Below, one piece after another: positions 43,440 to 55,770 of a DNA stretch of 64,000 nt. A program made the position numbers and the translations under genes. The stretch lies in the NCBI GenBank assembly GCA_049999725.1, contig JBNGIS010020176.1:22318-86317 (forward strand). Direction: 5' to 3'. The notes under the pieces are model-generated. The model was not told the origin of the DNA, made no database searches, and worked only from the letters and a program-made list of their open reading frames with translations. Positions within the stretch are counted from its first letter, which is position 1; each line of letters opens with the position of its first letter. The stretch is from Haplomitrium mnioides. Taxonomy: Eukaryota > Marchantiophyta > Haplomitriopsida > Calobryales.

Positions 43440-46319
43440 ATATTGTAATATACATATATGCATAATTCTTATATTATCATAACCATCACAATACAACATG
43501 TTATTAGCACAAATTGTCTACTACATCTATGGAATAGAATATGAGGTAGATTAATTTGGGATTTCATTTGGTTGGCAATTTGATTGAAGAATAACAACTT
43601 GTTGAAAGGAAGATCTCTAAGAGGTCATAAGAAGAACATAAATATACATGAATTAAGGTTGATTCTTCGAAGGAATTTGCACAAAGTTATAATACAAATT
43701 TGAAACAAAACGAGAATCAAATTGATTAAAAAGATGCTCATCAAACGACGAAGTTGCTTGAGATATCTATCATGTATGTTGATTGTCGTTTTCTAAACAA
43801 CAAAGACTACATATCACCTAGCTAAAAGACCTTAAATTCTACCACAATGAGAAGAAATTTGTAGAAATTTTTTAAGTATAAGATCTACATCCGACTAGAC
43901 TTGCAAACGAAAAATTATATGAGATGAATGTCACATAACTAGAACTTCAAAGAAGCCTAAAGATCTATATACACGTAAAAAAAAATTTAAAAAAATCTAT
44001 TGAAGATGTCGAATAATAATTGAAGATATCTAATCAACGAATGTTATCAAAGTTGCATACTACCTCACATCCACAAATTAAAGGAAAAAGATGATGTTGA
44101 GATTTAAAAAAAAAAAAATCCAACTTATATTTGTATTTTCTTAAAGAATATTGCAAATCAAAGAGGATGCGCCACTTGATCGTCTGCAAACAACATTTTC
44201 TATAAAATGGAAACATAAATGAATTTATGCCATATTTGATAAAGAAGTAAGAATTGTAGAAGACAGGTTAGAAACACATATTAAGAAACTGACGTATCCA
44301 CAAAGAGGCTGCATTAGGAGTTTTTCAAGTTTTACAAACATCTTGTCTCTAGAATTTGTGTTGTATTATAGAATACAAAGTGGCAATAATATACAAGTAT
44401 TTTTTTATGAGCGAGAAATGATGAAGGAGCATTTGTCATCTGGAGGAATTTGACTCCCAAAGAATTTTGTCCAAAAACATTTGTTTAGATATTCAGCCAA
44501 GAATTTATTGAAGGAGTATCTTCAACCAACAACATATTTGGTCCACAAATTTCAGCTTTGGAGGAAATCGCCTTGAAGAACTAAATATGTTTGATTTTTT
44601 AAGAAGTGCTTCCTCAAGAGGATATTTTCTTGAGGAGGCGGTTTTTCATCTGCCTCTTAAGTTCTTGATGTTTTCTTGGTTGAAGAATCACAAGACTTTT
44701 GCATCACTAAATTGACTTAAGAATGAAGATCAAATGAAAAACAATTTATGAAATAGATTCAAAGAAACCTATTGAAGAATAGAAGGGCAAAGCACTGAGA
44801 TAAGCGAGGTTCAATTCAACAAAGTCTTGTTAACAAAAAGTGTTCGGCTCACAAAGATATTTGACTAATGAAAGTATTTGGCTCACAAAAGTTATTTGTT
44901 CAATGAAGCTTTATTAGCAAAAATATTCAATCAACGAGCAAGAACCATAGAAGCGTGAAAAAATCTCGTGATGAAATCAAATTTTTTTTTTTTTTTCTTC
45001 TAGTTGTGTTGTTGTATTCGAGATTTTCAATCGAAAACGTAAAGCCAATTGATTTTCTTCTTTGCTTGCCCCTGACTATTCGAAACAACGTTGCACAAAG
45101 TTTACAAAATAAATTTTTTATCGAAACAACGCCATCAAAAATTTATGAAACTATTATCCAAACAATGTCGATCGAAGCTTACGAAACAAAAGTTTAGTCA
45201 GAAGAGAAAGTCACCGCATTAACGAAATGAAAGAGATTGAGAATGAAGTGTTTGGGAGTCGATACAAAGTGCAACAAAGATTTGTTTGAAGAACATATTG
45301 CCTACAAATAAAGAAGCTATTGGTGTTGAGCACCGCCAAACAAAACGATTGCAAATTTTACATAAACAAAGATGTTATCACTATATTGCATTGCTCGACA
45401 TAAAGAAACAAAGACATAATAATATATAGTTTACAAGAATGAACATCTTTTGTTACAAAAGAGCTATTAGAGGATAGCAGTGTCTAAGCTGAATGAAGAA
45501 ATATATTGACCTAATAAGAGAGTTGCCTCACTAAACAAAGTATAAGCAAAGAAGAATCACTAAATGAACTTCTGTCGGAAGAAGATCTACCATATGGAGA
45601 AAACATCTAAAAACAAAACTTTACTCTGCAAAACAAAATTTAGCAGAGAATTCAACTACTCACAGAACAAGAAGAACACCAGCAGAAAGGGGACAAGTCT
45701 AAAAGTAGAGGATAGACTTACATGCTTACTTATATGAGCAAGCAATGATGGCTCATTCATTAAGCAAACACAAGAAAGTGCTCTCTTGTGAGAACACATA
45801 TTAACAATTTGAAATCAAAGAAATCTGAGATTGCAAAATAGAAATACCACTATGCTTTGAAAGGAAAATAAAAAAAAACCATATGAGGGCATGAAGCAGC
45901 ATACCAAACCTGAATTCTCAATGAACATTGAAGGAGAAAACAAAGAATTGATTTGTAGAATTGAGCTGAAATTTTGACAAATATAATTCTTTTGATTAAG
46001 ATTGGTGATTGATTATCAATTGAAGAATTGAGCTTTGCTGATAAGACATACACAAGCTAAAGTGAAACAAGTGCTGATCGAGAGACATCAACCACCAAAG
46101 ATTCTTATGAAAGACTTTTAGCTGAATCCAATTGGAAATATTTTTAATTCTACAAATCCTTGATAAATTTTACCTAAGATAACATCACATGCTTTCCATA
46201 TACATGTTTTAGCTGACTAAATTTGAATTTAGAGTGGAATCTAAGCTACAAATAGAATTCAATTCAGAAATCTTTTCAGTTATTTCATACTTTGTATAGA
46301 GAAGTTGATTTTTAAGAAT
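43440..46319. other. AT-rich region without recognised genes
   Basis: I see no similarity to a protein family and no array. Short phrases repeat loosely (GGCTCACAAA around 44850-44890) and a poly-T run is at 44983-44998. The right part probably includes the decayed 5' end of the Copia element whose gag starts near 46320. Confidence 0.4.
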
Positions 46320-46472
46320 TTGACCATAGAATTTGATGGAGAGAATTGTCTCTTTTAGTCATTTGATATTGAAGCCTAAAGTGTTTCTAAGGGACTATAG
46401 GATACAATTATAGTTGATGCAAAGGTAACTCTGCAACAGAAAGCACATGCATTGGTTTTATTGAAGCATCAA

Positions 46473-46909
46473 TGTAACAGTACAAGCATAAGATTGTGTT
46501 ATTTATAAGAAAATAGAGAGGAGTGAAGGAAGTGGTAGTGAGTCACTTTTAAGGTAAGATTGGATTACTTGCCTTTGAAGTCACTTTTGGTGAAGAGTCA
46601 CTTTTAGGTTACTTGCATTTAAAGTCACTTTTGGTAGAGAGTCAACTTTACGGCTGAAATGAGAAGTGACTTGTAAGTGAAGTAAGAGGGATGACACTCT
46701 CTTCTCTTGTATAAATAGAAGGGCTTCTTAGCCCCACTCCTCATTCTGGAGTTCCTCTCAAATCACTTGGGTTCTTTGGTTGCTTGGCTTTTGCTTGCAC
46801 TCTTGGTCTTAGCTTAGATCTTGAGATGTTTTTTTTGGTTGAAGAACTCTATTAGAGTTCACTATGAGTCAAGATTGTATTTGGATTTGGTCTATGAGAT
46901 TCTTTTACA
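46473..46909 (+). repeat. 5' LTR of the nested chromovirus (437 bp)
   Basis: A TATAAATA box is at 46710-46717, with the likely start of transcription downstream. The upstream half is built of repeated AGTCACTTTT/AAGTGACTT blocks. It is 45 bp longer than the 3' LTR, which has lost one group of those blocks. Confidence 0.92.
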
Positions 46910-46910
46910 T

Positions 46911-46922
46911 TGGTATCAGAGC
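46911..46922 (+). promoter_or_regulatory. Primer-binding site of the nested chromovirus
   Basis: TGGTATCAGAGC one base after the LTR end, complementary to initiator methionine tRNA. Confidence 0.92.
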
Positions 46923-46939
46923 TACAGTTTGTTTTTTTT

Positions 46940-47640
46940 GGTATGAGCTACATGAAGAATCAAGAGGAGGTGATTCAAGCAATGGAACAACGACTTGAAC
47001 ATCTTTTACGCCTTTTGGATGTGGGAATAAAAGAAGGAGCAATGTTTCGAGAAGAAGAGAGTTATGAGCGATTTCCAACGCCAAAATCATATGATGGAAA
47101 GGTGACTTGTGGTGCTTGTGAGAACTTTATTTTTGATTCTGAACAATATTTTGAAGCTACAAACATTAGAGAGGATAGTCGGCAAATTCTATTTGCGGCA
47201 AGCCAATTAGAAGGAGTTGCAAAGACTTGGTGGAGATATCAAATAGAACAAGCACAATGTGGATTTGTTGCTTCTATTGTTTCTTAGCATGAGTTCAAAG
47301 AAGGAGTGATTTCAAGATTTAGAGTTGTAAATGCTTCAAAAGTAACACGAGATCGATTGGCCGAATTGAAGCAACTTGGTACAGTGAGAAGTTATATGAC
47401 ACATTTTCATGATACAATTATGCAAATTCCTAATATAAGAGAAGAAGAAGCATTAGACCGCTTTGTTCGGAGATTGAAGCCTCACACAAGAATAGAAGTT
47501 ACTATGAGAGAGCCTACTCAATTAGAAGAAGCAATGCGTATGGCGGAGCGGCATGACTCATTACTCACGGCTACAGAAATTAGATTTCGTCATCAACCAT
47601 TTGAACAACGTTCTCAAAACCTTACAAGCTCTAATCGAAT
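46940..47640 (+). pseudogene. Gag of the nested chromovirus
   Basis: Starts MSYMKNQEEVIQAMEQRLEH near 46940 and continues with EQYFEATNIREDSRQILFAA and LEGVAKTWWRYQIEQAQCG. A TAG at 47286-47288 interrupts it, then FKEGVISRFRVVNASKV, MTHFHDTIMQIPNIREEEAL and KPHTRIEVTMREPTQLEEAM follow. No CCHC zinc knuckle is visible between gag and protease, unlike the gag of the 15.9-22.0 kb element. Confidence 0.85.
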
Positions 47641-47980
47641 TAAAATTCCGACAAGAATTCGAGGTACCTTGTTTCATCTTGATGGTATGATTGAGGAGCA
47701 CTCTTGTAGAATGTTGGTCGATAGTGGGAGTTCTGAAAATTTTATGTCACTACGTTTTGCTAAGATAATCAAAGCAAAACATAGGCCTATCAAGGGGAGT
47801 GTTGCGACTATGGTTGATGGTCAAAAGCATGACGTGTTTTCCTCTCAAAAGCCATTCCTTCTAAGGATTGGAAAAGAGTGTACGGAATCTATGCAATTTG
47901 TTATTGCACCTATATAATATGACATCATTTTAGGATTGCCTTGGCTTCAAGAAAGGTCCGCTTAATTTGATTGAGGAAAA
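47641..47980 (+). pseudogene. Aspartic protease of the nested chromovirus
   Basis: The frame reads TRIRGTLFHLDGMIEEHSCR, then MLVDSGSSENFMS with an intact DSG triad, and later YDIILGLPWLQ. A TAA before YDIILG (47915) and a frame change after it break the polyprotein. Confidence 0.85.
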
Positions 47981-48169
47981 TGACAAATTCAAGTTACCTT
48001 ACAAGGTAAGAAATTTCTTTTGGGGTCTTCGACACCATTGGTCAAGAAGCCTAAATCAGTTCAGCATGTTAATTTAGTGGCGCAAGAGTTGCCTGTCTTT
48101 GTTGTTTGGGTTAAGCCTATCATGGACTTGAGTAAGGAGGGGGAAAAAGATGCGCATGCCGTAATGATA

Positions 48170-48860
48170 GATGATATTTTGAAAGAGTTTGCAGATGTAT
48201 TTTCAGAGGATTTGCCAAAGGGGTTACCACACGATCGAGGAATGCTTTTTTCCGATTGAGTTGATACCGGGAAGCACTCCTTATAACTGACCTATATATC
48301 GGCTATCACCACAAAAATTAGAGGAGCTTCAAAAGACATTGACGGATCTTCTTGAGAAGGATTTCATTCAACACAGTACTTCTCTTAAGGGAGCTCCGGT
48401 ATTCTTTGTGCCAAAGAAAGATGGTGGATTTCATCTTTGTACAGATTATCGAGGATTGAACAAACAAACGGTGAAGAATGCTCATTCTCTACCTCGTATT
48501 GATGATTTGTTGGATCAATTGAGTGGTGCACGATTCTTTTCTAAGTTGGATCTTTGAAGTGGCTATTGGCAAATTCCAATCAAGCCAAATGATGTACCAA
48601 AGACAACTTTTCGCACAAGGTATGGCCATTTTGAATGGAAAGTTCTTACATTTGGTCTTACTAATGCTCCGGCAATATTTATGGATCAAATGCATCAAGT
48701 TTTTGATAGGTTATTGGATAAGTCAGTGTTGGTATTTTTGGACGATATTCTTATCTTTAGTAAAAGTGAAATTGAGCATCGTGCTCATCTCAAAGAGGTA
48801 CTACAACGACTATGAAATTGGAAGTTTTATTGCAAGAAGTCTAAGTGTGAGTTTTGGAAG
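48170..48860 (+). pseudogene. Reverse transcriptase of the nested chromovirus
   Basis: Blocks seen are [51 protein letters not shown], a TGA (48555), then [17 protein letters not shown] and the active site [13 protein letters not shown] with both aspartates present. A further TGA precedes the connection region. Confidence 0.9.
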
Positions 48861-48866
48861 CAAGAG

Positions 48867-49523
48867 GTGACTTATCTAAAGCATAAAGTGTCTGCGAATG
48901 GCATCAAGATGGAGGAAGAGAAAAGCAAGTCTATTGTAGAGTGGCCAACACCAAATGATGCAAATGATGTTCGAGCTTTTAATGGATTAGCAAGCTTTTA
49001 TCGAAGATTCATTTATTACTATGCTCATATTGCTGCACCGCTTACGGATTTACTAGGGAAGGATGCAAAGTTCAAATGGACAACCAAAGAGCAAGTGGCA
49101 TTTCAACAACTCAAGGATGCGGTGACATCTCGTCCAATTTTACAACCATATGATCCAAAAAGGCATTGCATAGTTGATTTTGATGCCTCTAATTTTGCTA
49201 TTGGAGCGGTTTTACAACAAGAGTTTGAAGATGGACTTCATCCAATTGCATTCATGTCACGCCGATTGAATGCGGCGGAGAGAAATTATTCTGCAAGAGA
49301 TCGAGAGCAATTAGCAATGGTTTATGCTACCAAAGTATGGAGACACTATCTTTTGGGCAAACCTGTACTTAAGCGTACAAACCACAAGCCATTGCTTCAA
49401 GCAATCCACTTGGAAAATATAACAAGTTGTCATCATCGATGGGAAGATCAACTACAACTCTTTGATTTCAAGTTGGAGTACAAGCCGGGAAGGTTCCACA
49501 TTATTCCTGATGAATTGTCTTGA
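48867..49523 (+). pseudogene. RNase H region of the nested chromovirus
   Basis: A 219-codon open frame from the connection (VSANGIKMEEEKSKSIVEWP) through RNase H (CIVDFDASNFAIGAVLQQEF, DGLHPIAFMSRRLNAAERNY, and TNHKPLL) to PGRFHIIPDELS. This is the longest undamaged domain of the element. Confidence 0.9.
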
Positions 49524-49559
49524 AGACCGGATCATCGAATAAATACACTAGAGATAGAA

Positions 49560-50850
49560 AATGCTAGTATATTACATCTTGATGAAGCAACCAGTGACGA
49601 CTTTCGACAAAAGTTACAAGAAGACGTCTTCTTTACTCTTGTTGGAGCACGTTTGGCGATCCAAGATAGTAAGTATCATACCTCTTCCATTTGGGATGGT
49701 TTTCTATATCAAGGCCATCAAATATATGTTCCTCAAGATGATGCACTTCGAATGGCACGTTTACAAGAAGCACATTATATTCCGATTTCATGGCATCTTG
49801 GAGTAGACAAGACTATGGAGTTGCTTCAATGGACTTGGTGGTGGTCAAACCTAGCTCGAGATGTTCGTGGCTTTGTTCATTCTTGTGAAAGTTGTCAACG
49901 AAACAAGGCTTCAAATCAAAAATCAACTGGTCTTCTGCAACCATTATCAATTCCTACTGCTCGGTGGGAACATGTAAGTTTGGACCTTATCACTTCGCTT
50001 CCAACCACGCCTTATGGGTTTATGACCATTGTGGTGTTTGTGGATAAGCTAAGCAAACAAATTCATCTAGCACCGACAGTGGATACGGTGGATGCTCCAC
50101 AATTGGCAAAGATTTATTTTGATACAGTCTTTTGATATCATGGAATGCCAAAGGTACTTATATCTGATAGAGATCCACAATTCACTTGGAAGTTTTGGCA
50201 AGAGTTATTCACACTTTTGGGTACCAAACTGTCTATATCTACGGCGTATCATCCTCAAATAGATGGGCAAACCGAACGGGAAAATCATACTATAGAGGAT
50301 ATGCTTCGAGCGTTTATCAATATTCATCATACGGATTGGGATAGTTTTTTACCGGCTATGGAGTTTGCATACAACAACTCCAAACAATCAAGTACTTGTT
50401 TTTCTCCTTTCTTTCTTAATTCTGGTCAACATCCTCTTGTTCTCGATGGTTTGCTTTCGCCTTTGTCTTCCAATGTTCCAAGTCTTTCTACCTTTTTGTC
50501 TCGTTTATCTTCCTCGTTGCAAGATGCCAGAAACCATCTTGTTATTGCTCAAAATCGGCAAAACAAATTTGCCGATAAACATTGTCGTGATTACTCTTAT
50601 GTTTTAGGTGACCAAGTTATGTTATCCATTCATAATCTTCAATTGTCTTCAGATACTCAAGTCCATAAGCTGTCTCTTGCTTGGATTTGTCCTTTCTCTA
50701 TTTCTCAGGTTATTTCTCTCGTTGCTTATAAACTTGATCTTCCTCTTCATATGAAGATTCATCCTATGTTCCATGTGTCTAAACTTAAGCCTTTTGTTTC
50801 TAGTCCATCTTCTTTTCCAAATCGTGTTCAACTTCCTCCTCAAGCCATTG
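49560..50850 (+). pseudogene. Integrase of the nested chromovirus
   Basis: The zinc finger reads HYIPISWHLGVDKTMELLQW through HSCESCQRNKASNQ. The core has aspartates in VSLDLITSLP and LISDRDPQFT, and the glutamate in QIDGQTERENHTIEDM. An in-frame TGA at 50133-50135 splits it. The C-terminal tail runs [20 protein letters not shown], then FHVSKLKPF. Confidence 0.9.
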
Positions 50851-51030
50851 TTGTTGATGATCATGAAGAATTTGAAGTAGACTGCATTTTGGCAAAAATA
50901 GTTATCAAGCGTGGGCGGCATCCACAAGTTCAATACAAGGTTTTTGTGGAAAAGCTATCCACTTCATGATGCTACTTGGGAACCTTCTTCAAATCTTGAG
51001 AATGCTCAAGAAGCTATTTAAATTTTTGAA
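50850..51030 (+). pseudogene. Chromodomain of the nested chromovirus
   Basis: EEFEVDCILAKIVIKRGRHPQ then QYKVFV. After a one-base frame change it gives YPLHDATWEPSSNLENAQEA. The WEP motif and acidic start fit a chromodomain. Confidence 0.8.
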
Positions 51031-51076
51031 AGTTGCGGCAATGACGAGGACGTCATTGACTAGACGGCGAGGATTA

Positions 51077-51468
51077 TGTAATAGTACAAGCATAAGATTG
51101 TGCTATTTATAAGAAAATAGAGAGGAGTGAAGGAAGTGGTAGTGAGTCACTTTTAGGGTAAGATTGGATTACTTGCCTTTGAAGTCACTTTTGGTGAAGA
51201 GTCACTTTTAAGTTACTTGCATTTAAAGTCACCCTCTTTGAAGTAAGAGGGATGACACCCTCTTCTCTTGTATAAATAGAAAGGCTTCTTAGCCCCACTT
51301 CTCATTCTGGAGTTCTTCTCGAATCACTTGGGTTATTTGGTTGCTTGGTTTTTGCTTGCACTCTTGGTCTTAACTTAGACCTTGAGTTGTTTTCTTGGTT
51401 GAAGAACTCTATTAGAGTTCACCATGAGTTCTTACTTATTTGGATTTGGTCTATGAGATTCTTTTACA
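51077..51468 (+). repeat. 3' LTR of the nested chromovirus (392 bp)
   Basis: TGTAATAGTACAAGC to GATTCTTTTACA. It lacks about 45 bp present in the 5' LTR between AAAGTCAC and GAAGTAAGAGGGATG. The TATAAATA box is retained. Confidence 0.92.
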
Positions 51469-52936
51469 ATCACCAAAATGACCATTTGAAAATTCAATGT
51501 TTTAATGAGAGCAATCTCAAAATTCTATGGGAGAATCTCAAGGATATATTTGATCCCACTAAGACCATCCATTTGTCTAAAGCCAAACATGACTGGGTAA
51601 ATCTTAGAGTTCAAGAATTTACATCAAGTGCAAAGTAAAACAACAAGTTATTCATAATCACATCCCAATTAGCTCTTTGTGAACAACCTGTAGATGATGA
51701 TGAACATATTGAAAAAAAACTTTTTCCATATTTCATCCTACAAACATGATCATTGTTGCAAAATACACAAACATGAGATTCACTAGATACTCTTAGTTAA
51801 TAGCAGGATACTGCTTGTTAAGAAGCATCAAGACCTCCTAGTGAAGAACGCTAAAACTTGAGCCCATAGTCTCTACAATAAAACTAACTTCAATATACCT
51901 AACTCAAAAAAATGGAGCCTATGTAGGGGTTTTGTGTAAAACAAAGCACAATCTTCCAAAGAAGGAAGATTGCAAAGAGGTAGATACCAAAACTATAAGA
52001 GGAGGGACAGAGGATGCAATGGTTGTAGACATGTGGGATTCAGACCATTTAGAGGAGAAAGACCCCCTATGGGAAAAAGAAATCCACTGAGAAAACAACT
52101 CCAAATCAGTGACCTTTTTTAGATGCAAGACAAAGGGTCATATAAAAAACATTATTTTATAGACCGTCCACTCTAGCAACTTTATACAAGAACAACAAGG
52201 CTTCAACCCAACCGCAATCATAGTGGACTTGCTTGGATAGGAATATACGCTAGAAGATTTCATAATTGAAGAAGACTTGCCCATAGAAAACCATATGATA
52301 GATCACATTTCTAATACTCTACCTTTAGATGATATCAAAACATGTATCGTAGATAGTGGAACAACCCACGCTATTCTGAAGAGTAAGACATATTTTTCTA
52401 AGATTTTACCTTCTCATTGGTAAATGACTACCATAATAGGTAGCAACCATATTGAGAAAATACATTAACCTCCAAGAACCATTTTATTATATGGTACAGT
52501 CTTAGATATAAAATCTGCTATTTATGCCTCAAGAGAAACCAAAAACCTAATAAGCTATAAGGATATTAGAGAAAATGGCTTCCATGTACATACTAGTACT
52601 AGAAAAGACCAAGAAGTATTTTATAATCTAGAAAAAGCTCTTAAAGGCATGAAAATAAAAGCAACCTTATTTGCCTATCTGTTTGGTTTTTATATCACAC
52701 AATTTCATACTTTTCATAGCAGACTAGGACATCTACGAAATGCCATGTTTCAGAGAATTATACGATTGACTAAAAGCATCCTCTCAATGATAAATCCTAA
52801 ATTCATCAAGAGACCATGCATTGCATATTCTCAAAGTAAGCTTATCTTCAAACCATCCATCTCTAAAACAATCATGGAGATACTTAGATTTCTAAAGAGA
52901 ATCCATTTAGATATGTATGGTCTTATTAACCCACCG

Positions 52937-53349
52937 TGTAGTAGTACAAGCATAAGGTTGTGCTATTTATAAGAAAATAGAGAGGAGTGAAGAAAAAGGT
53001 AGAGAGTCACTTTTATAGTTGACTTGTATAGTGACTTGTATAGTTGACTTTTATAGTGACTTGCTTTCAAAGTCACTTTTAATATAGAGTTACTTTTAGG
53101 GTTGAAATCAAAAGTGACTTGTAAGTGAAGAAAGAGGGATGACACCCTCTTCTCTTGTATAAATAGAATGGCTTCTTAGTCCCACTCTTCAGTCTAGAGT
53201 TCCTCTCAATTCTGTTTTGCTCTTTGGTTGCTTGGCTTTGGCTAGCACTCTTAAATTTTGTTTGCTTATTGGCTTTAAGTTGTATAACTCTATTGGAGCT
53301 ATCTTGAAGTTGTTACTTATTTGGAAGTTGGTCTTTGAGTTCTTTTACA
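52937..53349 (+). mobile_element. Solo gypsy LTR inside the Copia integrase
   Basis: TGTAGTAGTACAAGCATAAGG to GAGTTCTTTTACA, same family as 46473-46909. It carries an expanded subrepeat (TATAGTTGACTTGTATAGTGA, around 53012-53065). Flanking five-base words (CACCG and TACCA) do not match, so the target duplication has been lost or one edge was deleted. Confidence 0.8.
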
Positions 53350-53689
53350 TACCAAGTTGACCTTTTAGATATTGTTTGGTCATCATATGTGTATCTTTGA
53401 AATGGGCACAAATTTCTTTGCTCTTCACTCAAAATCTGGTCTTCTCCAAAATTTTGGCCCATATTTTGAAATTGAAACCAGAATTTACTAAGAACTTGAT
53501 TAGAATTTTGAGAGTTGACAATGTTGGAGTGTTCAATTCCAAGATATTTGAGTATTTCTGTATAGCCACTAACATCGATATATACAATTCTCCAAGATTT
53601 TGAATATTTAGATGAATGTGAATTCTTTGGCTCACTGTTCGCCTCTTGTCATATTTTGAATGTCAACTTTGTTGATCTACTTTTCTTTT

Positions 53690-55770
53690 TAGAACAACAT
53701 AAGAGCTGGAAGATTTATGAAAATATGATACGTAGCTCCGAGTTCAACTTCATGGAACTCATTCACAGATGTGTTTGCGTGGGAATATGATGAGATGGTT
53801 GGTATTCCTTCTTCTGTTTATCAATATCAAATTAAGTTATAGCTTGATTCCAAGCCCATTCGTAAGCGCCCCTACCACTTGAACCCGTAGTATACTAAAC
53901 TAGTGTAAGCATATCTTACCAAGATGCTTAATGTCGGAATCATTTTACATGCATGAATGACAATTGGGCATCTCTTATTGCAATTGTTCCAAAGCTCAAT
54001 GGATCTATTCAAGTCTATAAGGACCTCAAAGGTCTAAATTTGGCCACATTTATGGAGCACTTTATGAATCTCTTCATTGACATGATCCTCGACAATGTTA
54101 CGAGACATGAATATTGCAATTTTCTAGATGGCTTTTTAGGGTATAACCAAATCACAATCTATCTAGAGTTCACACCACTTACGGTTTATACAACTCCTTA
54201 GAGTTGATACTATTATAACAAACTTGTGTTCTAATTGTACAATGCCTCTAGTGCTTTCCAGCAAATCATGCTCATTGCTATTGAATCCATTTTTCATGAG
54301 CCTAATAAGTGCATAGAGATATATCTTGAAAATTTCATGATTTTTGGCACTAAAATGAACCATCTACACCATCTCAAAGTTGCTTTTGTCTACAATCGTA
54401 GATTCAATATTTCACTCAATCCCAAGAAGTGTAAGTATTTTGTTTCTATTGGAGTTCTTCTTAGTCACATTGTTTCAGAAGCTAGTCTACACATCAATCC
54501 TACCAAGCAAGTAATCTTATCTCAACCCTAAAAGTTTCCCTCCTCTACTCTCTTGCCCGACATTATGTTCCCTTCATCATCCCAACAACTTAAGGATATT
54601 ATGGCTTTTCTTTCATACCTCTCCCTGATTGACTTGTTTATTCTATTGCTTGTGATGGTCGACACCTCCTCGACGGCCATAGAAGCTATACTAGCTCAAT
54701 TGCATGAGGATGAAGAGTGCCCAATTTAATACGCTAGCAAACAGTTCAACATTGCAGAAAGACATCATTTTTTTATTGAACAAGAAGCACCAGGAATGGT
54801 CTATGTTGTCCCAAAATTCTGACACTATCTCTTAGAATAAATTCATTTTTGTTGTCGATCATGATTGCTTGAAGTATATCATGAAAAAACCTGATCTCAA
54901 TGGTTGTATGGCAAGATGGGTTTTATTACTTCAAGAATTTTAACTCACTATCTAAGTTCAACCTAGACTCAAACATGGCAATTGCAACCTTCTTTTGTAA
55001 GCTCTTGACTTGCTCGATCTAGTTTTGTTAGATGATAGTTTTCTTGATCTTTGGGTTTCCCATGTTGCTTTGTTGCTCCATGAAGATCTCATCTTTGGGC
55101 ATGTATTGGTACAATTGGAAGCTTACCTATGGCATAATCGGGTCATCCCTTTCCTAACTTCCAAGTTTTTGCTTCATGATCTTACGATGGATCAGCTTTG
55201 ATCTTTCATTAGGTCCACAACTTCATATACTACTGTCTCTAGTTTGCTCTATTGTATTGAAGAAGATGGCATCTTGCGCCAATGTTTAATTCCTCCTCAG
55301 ACTTTTCACGTATTGCATCACACGCACATGTGTGATTATGGAGGCCATTTTGGTGGTAAGTTGACCACGATGAAAGTTTCATGTTTTGGCTATTGGTGGC
55401 ATAATGTTTTTGTAAACTCTCATAAACTTGCTCAAACCTGTGATGCTCGTCAAAGAAGTACGTGTTCTACAAAGGCACATGAAATACGTGTGGTGCTTAT
55501 TCTTTCTCTGTTAGCCTTTGAAAAATGAGGTCTGAATTTTATCGGTGTGATAGTTCCTTCCTCTCGCAATCGGCGTAATCAATATATCCTCGCTGCTAAT
55601 CAAAATATTCTCATTTACCCCAAAGTTTACCGCATACTCGTTAGGTACATATAGAGTCATATATGTCCATGCTCCCAGATTTTTGAGTTTGGAGACACTT
55701 CATGGCACTACCTTTACCATACTAGTAAACGCAAATCATGTTAAACTCTATTATGTGTGAGGTTTCTTTT
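53690..55770 (+). mobile_element. Gypsy pol remnant of a second lineage without chromodomain
   Basis: Fragments include VFAWEYDEMVGIPSSVYQYQ, a reverse transcriptase with SLIAIVPKLNGSIQVYKDLK, HEYCNFLDGFLGYNQITIYL, NASSAFQQIMLIAIESIF, and FNISLNPKKCKYFVSIGVLL. RNase H pieces are at about 54640-54990. An integrase zinc finger (HHTHMCDYGGHFGGKLTTMK, then LAQTCDARQRS) is at 55300-55460, with a C-terminal ETLHGTTFTILVNANHVKLY near 55700. This is the Athila/Tat-like side of Ty3/gypsy, distinct from the chromoviruses. Riddled with stops; no LTRs found. Confidence 0.75.

Larger units (their letters stand above)
46473..51468 (+). mobile_element. Gypsy chromovirus, nearly complete, nested in Copia gag
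   Basis: A 4996-bp element with LTRs 46473-46909 and 51077-51468 (TGTAACAGTACAAGC.. to ..GATTCTTTTACA), primer-binding site TGGTATCAGAGC and domain order gag, protease, reverse transcriptase, RNase H, integrase, chromodomain. Flanks are ATCAA (46468-46472) and ATCAC (51469-51473), a target duplication with one mismatch. The surrounding Copia gag reads on across it. The coding region has several stops and frameshifts but the catalytic motifs are largely intact, making it the best-preserved member of its family here. Confidence 0.92.
46320..53640 (+). mobile_element. Copia element, decayed, interrupted by a gypsy element and a solo LTR
   Basis: Pieces 46320-46472, 51469-52936 and 53350-53640 form one interrupted Copia reading. 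The gag N-terminus FDGENCLF..SFDIEA runs to ALVLLKHQ. After the gypsy element comes FNESNLKILWENLKDIFDPTKTIHLSKAKHDW and ITSQLALCEQPVDDDEHIEK. Then follow a protease-like TCIVDSGTTHAILKSKTYF, the pre-integrase block FHSRLGHLRNAMFQRII and the integrase start IHLDMYGLINPPC. After the solo LTR it continues with an integrase segment LRVDNVGVFNSKIFEYFCIA. Many stops. The reverse transcriptase and 3' LTR are not seen; a different gypsy element follows. Confidence 0.75.

Noticed and set aside
44955-45197. An 80-residue open frame beginning in a poly-T stretch
   Set aside because: The hydrophobic run is produced by the homopolymer; no other support.
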